Assembly: GCA_019634795.1 (NCBI GenBank)
Contig: JAHCAR010000022.1
Coordinates: 1-40,328, forward strand
Length of the DNA stretch: 40,328 bases
From: Dokdonella sp.
Lineage (GTDB): Bacteria > Pseudomonadota > Gammaproteobacteria > Xanthomonadales > Rhodanobacteraceae
Direction: 5' to 3'
The notes beneath the pieces were generated by a model. That model made no database searches and was not told the DNA's origin. It saw only the letters and a list, made by a program, of their open reading frames with translations. Both the position numbers and the translations under genes were made by a program. The first letter of the stretch is position 1. Every line of letters starts with the position of its first letter. Positions 35,485 to 40,328 of the stretch are shown one piece after another.

Positions 35485-36267
35485 ATGCAACTCAAAGGCA
35501 AGGTCGCACTGATCACCGGCGCCGCCAGCGGCATCGGCAAGCGCATCGCCGAGGTCTATGCGAAAGAGGGCGCCGCGGTCGCCATCGCCGACCTCAACCT
35601 CGAGGGCGCCAACGCCACCGCCAAGGAACTCGTCGATGCCGGCGGCATGGCCATGGGCGTGAAGATGGACGTGACCCACGAAGGCGAAGTCGACGACGGC
35701 GTCGCCGAAGTGGTCAAGAAATTCGGCAAGGTCGACATCCTCATTTCCAACGCCGGCATCCAGATCGTCAAGCCGGTCCAGGAATTCAGCCTCGCCGAAT
35801 GGAAGAAGATGCTCGCCATCCACCTCGACGGCGCTTTCCTGACCACGCGTGCCTGCATCAAGGACATGTACTCGCGCAACGAAGGCGGCGCGATCATCTA
35901 CATGGGCTCGGTGCACTCGCACGAGGCGTCCAAGCTCAAAGCGCCCTATGTCACGGCCAAGCACGGTCTGCTCGGCCTCGCCCGCGTGGTCGCCAAGGAA
36001 GGCGGTCCGAAGGGCATCCGCGCCAACGTGATCTGCCCGGGCTTCGTGCGCACGCCGCTGGTCGAGAAGCAGATTCCCGAACAGGCCAAGGAGTTCGGCA
36101 TCAGCGAAGAAGAGGTGATCAAGAACATCATGCTCAAGGAAACCGTCGACACCGAATTCACCACCGTCGACGACGTCGCCAACCTGGCCCTGTTCCTCGC
36201 CGCGTTCGAGACCAACGCGCTGACCGGCCAGAGCATCACGGTCAGCCACGGCTGGCACATGCAGTGA
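35485..36267 (+). CDS. bdhA: D-3-hydroxybutyrate dehydrogenase
   Basis: This 260-residue short-chain dehydrogenase oxidises D-3-hydroxybutyrate to acetoacetate with NAD, in polyhydroxybutyrate or ketone-body use. The NAD site ITGAASGIG (about 10-18), NAG (about 88-90) and catalytic Ser142, Tyr155 and Lys159 (GSVHS, YVTAKHG) are intact. The segments [20 protein letters not shown] and [11 protein letters not shown] are typical of this family. AAAGGAG lies seven bases before the ATG. The stop overlaps the start of the patatin gene (GTGA, 36264-36267). A plain SDR of other specificity is possible, but the sequence is close to known BdhA. Confidence 0.92.
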   Translation: MQLKGKVALITGAASGIGKRIAEVYAKEGAAVAIADLNLEGANATAKELVDAGGMAMGVKMDVTHEGEVDDGVAEVVKKFGKVDILISNAGIQIVKPVQEFSLAEWKKMLAIHLDGAFLTTRACIKDMYSRNEGGAIIYMGSVHSHEASKLKAPYVTAKHGLLGLARVVAKEGGPKGIRANVICPGFVRTPLVEKQIPEQAKEFGISEEEVIKNIMLKETVDTEFTTVDDVANLALFLAAFETNALTGQSITVSHGWHMQ

Positions 36268-37496
36268 GCACGGCGCGAGCAGGCGGTAGCAAAGGACAAG
36301 GCAAGCCGGCCTCAGAAGCCGCATCGCCCGCCCAATGGGCGGCGCGCTACGAACAGGTCGCCCTGGTCCTGCAGGGCGGCGGCGCGCTCGGCGCCTACCA
36401 GTGCGGCGTCTGCGAAGCGCTGCATGAAGCCGGCATCCATCCGCACTGGTTCGCCGGCACCTCGATCGGCGCGATCAACGCGGCCCTGCTCGCCGGCAAC
36501 GCCCCCGAGCACCGCATCGATCGCCTGCGCACGTTCTGGCGCGAGATCACCCGCCTCGGCAATTCGGTCGCCTGGCCGTTCGAGGCGGTGGCCCGCGCCG
36601 CCGCCTGGCTGCCGCCGACCAACGCGGTCAGCGCCGGCCTCTCCGCGGCCAGCGCAATCGGCAGCGTGGCCCTCGGCCAGCACGGCTTCTTCGAACCGCG
36701 CGCAATCTCGCCGCTGGCCTATGCCGATGGCAGCCCGCAGGCGACCAGCCTCTACGACACCCAGCCGCTCAAGCGCACCCTCGAACGCCTGGTCGATTTC
36801 GATCGCATCAACCACCGCTCGGTGCGCCTGGCCGTAGGTGCCGCCAACATCGATACCGGCAACGTGCGCTACTTCGACTCCGCCCTCGAACCCTTGCGCG
36901 CCGAACACATCATGGCCTCGGCCGCGCTGCCGCCGGCCTTTCCGGCCATCGAAATCGACGGCAAGGCCTACTGGGACGGCGGCATCGTCAGCAACACGCC
37001 GCTCGATTACGTGCTGGCCGCGCAACCGCGCCGCGACAGCCTGGTCTTCCAGGTCGACCTGTGGAGCGCGCGCGGCCTGCGCCCGCAGACCCTGATGGAC
37101 GTGCTCGAACGGCAAAAGGACATCCAGTACTCGAGCCGCACCCGCTACGGCACCGACACCGTCGCGCGCGAACAGAAACTGCGCAACGCACTCGGCCAGC
37201 TCATCGAATCGCTGCCCGACGGCAAGCTGCCGGCCAAACTCGAAGCCGACCTGCAACCCTGGCTGTGCGATCGCGTCTTCAACATCGTCCACCTGATCTA
37301 CCAGGCCAAGCACCACGAGGAGCAATACAAGGACTACGCCTTCGGTGCCTCGGCCATGCGCGAACACTGGCGCAGCGGCCTCGACGACATGCAGCGCACC
37401 CTCGCACGCGAGGATTTCTTCAGCCTGCCCTCGCGCCACCTCGGCGTCGTCACCCACGACATCCACCGCGCCTTTGCCAAAACCCCTACCGCCTGA
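36264..37496 (+). CDS. Patatin-like phospholipase with DUF3734 tail
   Basis: The 410-residue serine hydrolase starts at GTG 36264, overlapping the bdhA stop. After a short basic tail (1-25) comes the patatin domain: oxyanion loop [11 protein letters not shown], nucleophile Ser67 in GTSIGAIN and catalytic Asp238 in [11 protein letters not shown]. The C-terminal third (about 280-400, [18 protein letters not shown], then [20 protein letters not shown]) matches the DUF3734 extension. Such proteins often sit next to hydroxybutyrate dehydrogenase and may release fatty or hydroxy acids from lipids or PHB granules. No signal peptide is seen, so a cytoplasmic or membrane-peripheral location is likely. 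Confidence 0.9.
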   Translation: MSTARAGGSKGQGKPASEAASPAQWAARYEQVALVLQGGGALGAYQCGVCEALHEAGIHPHWFAGTSIGAINAALLAGNAPEHRIDRLRTFWREITRLGNSVAWPFEAVARAAAWLPPTNAVSAGLSAASAIGSVALGQHGFFEPRAISPLAYADGSPQATSLYDTQPLKRTLERLVDFDRINHRSVRLAVGAANIDTGNVRYFDSALEPLRAEHIMASAALPPAFPAIEIDGKAYWDGGIVSNTPLDYVLAAQPRRDSLVFQVDLWSARGLRPQTLMDVLERQKDIQYSSRTRYGTDTVAREQKLRNALGQLIESLPDGKLPAKLEADLQPWLCDRVFNIVHLIYQAKHHEEQYKDYAFGASAMREHWRSGLDDMQRTLAREDFFSLPSRHLGVVTHDIHRAFAKTPTA

Positions 37497-37841
37497 CCTC
37501 CCATTCCTTACTCGCCCCGGGCAAGGCCAAGGAAAAGGCAAGGCGGCAAGCCTGCCGCAGATCAGGAGCAAGCCCCACGGAAAGTGCCGGTTCGAACCAT
37601 GGCAGTGGCATAAGGGAAGGGCGCGGCTTTTTCCTTCTCCCGCCGGGAGAAGGTGCCCGGAGGGCGGATGAGGGTCCGTGCGAAGCGGGCTATTGACGAC
37701 ACGGCGTACCCGCATAGGGCGCTTCCGGCCACCTGAACGCGCACCATGCATGGCCCTCGCCCTTGTTCGCTCTGTCCCCTCCGCTTCGGGCCGGCATCCA
37801 CCCAGTTGCCCACCCCACAAGCCGCAAGCGATCATTCCGGC
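37497..37841. other. Intergenic region with REP-like element
   Basis: This 345-bp stretch has no supported gene. It contains the repeat described at 37633-37680 and, before it, a purine-rich stretch (about 37519-37550). Reading frames that extend the TPR gene upstream to 37746 have atypical composition. A promoter for the TPR gene is not evident. Confidence 0.6.
37633..37680 (+). repeat. REP-like palindromic repeat
   Basis: CCTTCTCCC (37633-37641), loop GCC, GGGAGAAGG (37645-37653), then TGCCCGGAGGGCGGATGAGG. The pattern of a CTCTCCC-type hairpin followed by GGCGGATGAGGG is a widespread repeat in intergenic regions of xanthomonads, Lysobacter and pseudomonads. Only one copy is in this window. 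Confidence 0.7.
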
Positions 37842-38171
37842 ATGGACCCGACCCCGCTCTCCGACCGCCTGCGCAAGCAACTCGATGGCCCACGCGATGG
37901 CGCCCTGCTGCGCTACTCGCTCGGCAACGCCCTGATCGCCGAAGGCAAACCCGCCGAAGCCGCCGAAGCCCTGCGCAAGGCCGTCGAATTCGACCCTAGC
38001 TATTCGGCCGCCTGGAAATCCCTCGGCAAGGCCCTCGCTGAAGCCGGCGACAACAACGCCGCCATGCAAGCCTACGAAAGCGGCATCGCAGTCGCCGAAG
38101 CACGCGGCGACAAGCAGGCCGCCAAGGAAATGCGCGTGTTCCTGCGCCGCCTGCAGAAGGCTGTGCCATGA
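37842..38171 (+). CDS. Tetratricopeptide repeat protein
   Basis: This 109-residue soluble protein has two to three TPR-type helix pairs (about 20-90): ALLRYSLGNALIAEGKPAEA, then ALRKAVEFDPSYSAAWKSLG, then GDNNAAMQAYESGIAVAEARG. The start MDPTPLSDRL at 37842 was chosen because the upstream extension is low-complexity. The stop overlaps the next start (ATGA, 38168-38171), so the two are probably a unit. TPRs mediate protein contacts. The specific role is unknown. Confidence 0.82.
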   Translation: MDPTPLSDRLRKQLDGPRDGALLRYSLGNALIAEGKPAEAAEALRKAVEFDPSYSAAWKSLGKALAEAGDNNAAMQAYESGIAVAEARGDKQAAKEMRVFLRRLQKAVP

Positions 38172-38767
38172 ACCTGCGCAGCATCGCAATCGCGCTGTTC
38201 GTACTCGCCCTGATCGGCGCCGCACGCTGGTACCCGCACCGCTCGATCGCGCATGAACCAGGCGTCCTCATCGAAACCCTTCCGCAACAGAACGAACCGG
38301 CCAGCACCACGCCAATCCAGCACGGCGACTACCAGCTCACCCCGCTAGCCGACTTCGAGCTCGAAGCCCGCGTGCTCTCGCGCGCTGATTACTCAATCGA
38401 CGCCGGCAGCGACCTCTCGCCGACCGACCTTGCGCTGGGCTGGCGCCGCATGTCCGACACCGCCGTCATCGAACAGCTCGATATCGAACAATCGGTGCGC
38501 TTCTACTCCTACCGCTGGCAACACGCGCCACCGATTCCGCCCGACGAGATCATCCGATCCAGCGCCAACATGCACCTGATCCCGGCCGATGACACCGTCA
38601 AGGACGATCTCGACAAGATCCGCCAAGGCTCCCTCATCCACCTCCGCGGCCACCTCGTCTACGCCCAACGCAGCGACGGATTCCACTGGCGCAGCTCGCT
38701 GACCCGCGAAGACACCGGGGCAGGGGCCTGTGAACTGGTGCTGGTGGAGGCGGTGGAGCGGTTGTAG
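38168..38767 (+). CDS. Conserved single-pass membrane protein of unknown function
   Basis: The 199-residue protein has one N-terminal hydrophobic helix (about 5-20, SIAIALFVLALIGAAR) and a probable periplasmic domain. Conserved-looking segments are YQLTPLADFELEARVLSR (about 57-74), PTDLALGWRRMSD (about 86-98), PPDEIIRSSANMHLIPADD (about 125-143), KIRQGSLIHLRGHL (about 150-163) and FHWRSSLTREDTGAGACEL (about 173-191). I have seen this pattern as a hypothetical protein in many Gram-negative bacteria but know no function. The HLIPAD and RGHLVYA parts look OB-fold- or SOUL-like, but this is a guess. It is coupled to the TPR protein. An IS element follows after about 240 bp. Confidence 0.8.
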   Translation: MNLRSIAIALFVLALIGAARWYPHRSIAHEPGVLIETLPQQNEPASTTPIQHGDYQLTPLADFELEARVLSRADYSIDAGSDLSPTDLALGWRRMSDTAVIEQLDIEQSVRFYSYRWQHAPPIPPDEIIRSSANMHLIPADDTVKDDLDKIRQGSLIHLRGHLVYAQRSDGFHWRSSLTREDTGAGACELVLVEAVERL

Positions 38768-39003
38768 CCGGAATATCGATGTGCCGATCGAGAGATGCGG
38801 TCGATACCGAGTCTATTGAAAAGACTGTCGCCGCTCACGAAGGAGAGCGCCGGTGCGTACCTTGATGTGTCGGGATATTGTCGTTCCAACCATTGCGTCG
38901 CCGACGTGGCGCTCCAATCGATCATTCGAATTCTGCAGCTATCGGAAGAGAGTGTCGCTGTGATTGACGGGCTATGAGAAAAATAGAATTGATTTGGATC
39001 CCT
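38768..39003. other. Intergenic region upstream of the IS element
   Basis: This 236-bp stretch has lower G+C than its neighbours and no supported gene. A 60-codon frame at 38795-38977 has no recognisable features. The left inverted repeat of the IS begins at 39004. Confidence 0.5.
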
Positions 39004-40327
39004 CAGTACTGTCCGGGGAAAACCAAGTCTTGAAGATCTAGTTCATTGATTTGGATGGCTTTTCGCCCGTTTTCGAAGTGTCACCGATTTCAACGTCGGT
39101 TGCGTCAGGCTGGCGGCTTCCACCCTCAGTGGGCCACCGCCATGCATCAGGGTCACTTTGTCTTCTCGCAGCTCATGCAGCACTTGCCTTGGCACACCTT
39201 TCGACGTTTGGTTCGCAAGTACGATGGCAATCGTTATGTGAAGCGGTTCTCCTGCTCCGACCAGTTTCTCTGTATGGCCTTCGCGCAACTTACCGGGCGC
39301 GAGAGCCTGCGCGATATCGAAGTGTGCCTGCGCGCACATCACTCAAAGAGCTACCACTTGGGCTTTCGCTCACAGGTCTCACGCAGCACGTTGGCCGACG
39401 CCAACGAGTCGCGCGATTGGCGCATCTATGCCGAGTTCGCCCAAGCGCTGATTGTCACCGCACGTCACTTGTACGCCGACGAGTTGCTCGGCGAGGAACT
39501 GCAGCAGGCGGCATACGCGCTGGATTCAACCACCATCGAACTGTGCTTGAACCTGTTCCCCTGGGCGCCCGCGATGCATGCAGGTCATGGCGGCATCAAG
39601 TTGCACACCGTCCTGGATCTTCGCGGCGCTTTGCCCACGCTTATTACATTTTCTCCCTCAAAAAAACACGATGTGCACCTGTTGGATCAGATTTCGATCG
39701 AGCCGGGCGCGATCTATGTGATGGATCGAGGCTATCTCGATTTCGAGCGGCTCTACCGCATTCATTGCGCCGGGGCGCACTTCCTGATGCGTGCCAAGAA
39801 GAATCTGCGGGTGCGGCGGCGCTACTCGCATCCGGTCGAGGATCGTGCCCTCACGGTGTGCGATCAAACGGTGGTGCTATCGCGCGAGGTGGCTCGTGCG
39901 GACTATCCCCTACCGCTACGCAGGCTGCGATTGCGCGATGCGCGCAGCAGCCAATCCATCGTATTGCTCACCAATCAATTTCAGTTGTCGGCCGCCTCAG
40001 TCGGCGTCCTGTACCGGCATCGCTGGCAAATCGAGATCTTCTTCAAGTGGATCAAACAGCATCTGCGTATCAAGCAGTTTTACGGCACATCGCCGAACGC
40101 GGTGAAGACTCAAGTGTGGATCGCAGTGGCCACCTACGTCCTCGTCGCCATTCTCAAAAAGCGCTTGGCCAGCCCAGCATCGCTCTACGAACTTCTACAG
40201 GTTCTAAGCGTAATGTTGTTCGAGAAAACCCCGATAAACACGCTGTTTTCCGGAGCAAGCGCGCAACTTCCGAGCGAGCACGCCGCCAACCAATTGATTT
40301 TATTCGGCGATTAACCGGACGGTACTG
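39004..40327 (+). mobile_element. IS4-family insertion sequence, complete
   Basis: The 17-bp terminal repeats CAGTACTGTCCGGGGAA (39004-39020) and, reversed, CAGTACCGTCCGGTTAA (40327-40311) match at 14 positions. They enclose one transposase gene, giving an element of about 1,324 bp. The window ends one base past the right repeat, so a target duplication cannot be checked. Repeats of this CAGTAC-GTCCGG type are known in IS4 relatives of proteobacteria. Confidence 0.88.
39142..40314 (+). CDS. IS4-family DDE transposase
   Basis: The transposase has 390 residues if translated from ATG 39142 (MHQGHFVFSQLMQHLPW), the usual family N-terminus; ATG 39055 or TTG 39046 would add 29-32 residues. The catalytic triad is visible: Asp in YALDSTTIE, Asp in YVMDRGYLDF, and Glu in the Y-(2)-R-(3)-E-(6)-K signature (YRHRWQIEIFFKWIK) before QHLRIKQFYG. 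The N-terminal DUF4372-like part (CMAFAQLTGRESLRDIEVCL) is also typical. The frame is intact, so the element may be active. The stop codon lies within the right terminal repeat. Confidence 0.95.
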   Translation: MHQGHFVFSQLMQHLPWHTFRRLVRKYDGNRYVKRFSCSDQFLCMAFAQLTGRESLRDIEVCLRAHHSKSYHLGFRSQVSRSTLADANESRDWRIYAEFAQALIVTARHLYADELLGEELQQAAYALDSTTIELCLNLFPWAPAMHAGHGGIKLHTVLDLRGALPTLITFSPSKKHDVHLLDQISIEPGAIYVMDRGYLDFERLYRIHCAGAHFLMRAKKNLRVRRRYSHPVEDRALTVCDQTVVLSREVARADYPLPLRRLRLRDARSSQSIVLLTNQFQLSAASVGVLYRHRWQIEIFFKWIKQHLRIKQFYGTSPNAVKTQVWIAVATYVLVAILKKRLASPASLYELLQVLSVMLFEKTPINTLFSGASAQLPSEHAANQLILFGD

Positions 40328-40328
40328 G

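Noticed and set aside
36312-38225. 637-codon antisense frame across the patatin and TPR genes
   Set aside because: It crosses two conserved genes and a REP-like repeat; the composition is that of a codon-bias shadow.
38168-38767. Assignment as the peptidoglycan-binding protein CsiV
   Set aside because: Size, motifs and context do not match; left as unknown.

Overview
This window looks like two different bacterial genomes joined inside or just after a 5S rRNA gene, near position 11,437. Everything to the left (1-11,437) reads as an Acidobacteriota chromosome of the Solibacter/Bryobacter kind. Its coding strand is strongly G-rich, with codons ending in G (GCG, GGG, CTG, CGG). The gene content is dnaJ-hspR, a secreted PIG-L deacetylase and a sodium:solute symporter, followed by a complete rrn operon. 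Everything to the right (about 11,460-40,328) reads as a gammaproteobacterium of the Xanthomonadales/Lysobacterales type. Its codons end in C (GCC, CGC, GGC, CTC), and it carries hemF, polA, topA, dprA-tsaP, def-fmt-rsmB and ntrY/ntrX in characteristic neighbourhoods. The simplest explanation is a metagenomic assembly chimera through the conserved 3' part of a 5S gene. Lineages are inferred from gene content, codon style and recalled rRNA signatures, not from a database search.

Left part. The window opens in a G homopolymer that encodes the glycine-rich linker of a 5'-truncated dnaJ. Then come hspR, a secreted PIG-L deacetylase, a 41-residue membrane protein and a symporter; the last three are joined by stop/start overlaps. 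About 550 bp of leader with candidate promoters and a boxA-like element precedes 16S, tRNA-Ala(UGC), tRNA-Ile(GAU), 23S and 5S. Inverted sequences flanking 23S pair over two long blocks (8150-8167 with 11287-11303, and 8288-8326 with 11225-11262). This shows that the operon is continuous to at least 11,303.

Right part. hemF converges on a small secreted DUF2782 protein that is divergent from polA. Just downstream of polA is a convincing C-rich-loop small RNA of the sX13 type. On the minus strand lie an orphan AMP-ligase, topA with a lysine/alanine-rich tail, dprA and tsaP (LysM). Divergently, def, fmt, rsmB, a DUF4390 lipoprotein and ntrY form a run in which fmt through ntrY overlap. ntrY and its expected partner ntrX are separated by three envelope-type genes: two ArnT-like GT-C transferases and one CDP-glycerol-type transferase. 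ntrX itself has a degenerate AAA+ domain. Then follow a D-3-hydroxybutyrate dehydrogenase/patatin pair, a REP-like repeat, a TPR/unknown membrane protein pair, and an IS4-family element whose right end coincides with the end of the window.

The most interesting items are the chimeric junction, the sX13-like sRNA, the split and degenerate NtrYX system, and the microprotein coupled to the symporter. I saw no CRISPR array, prophage or canonical defence system.
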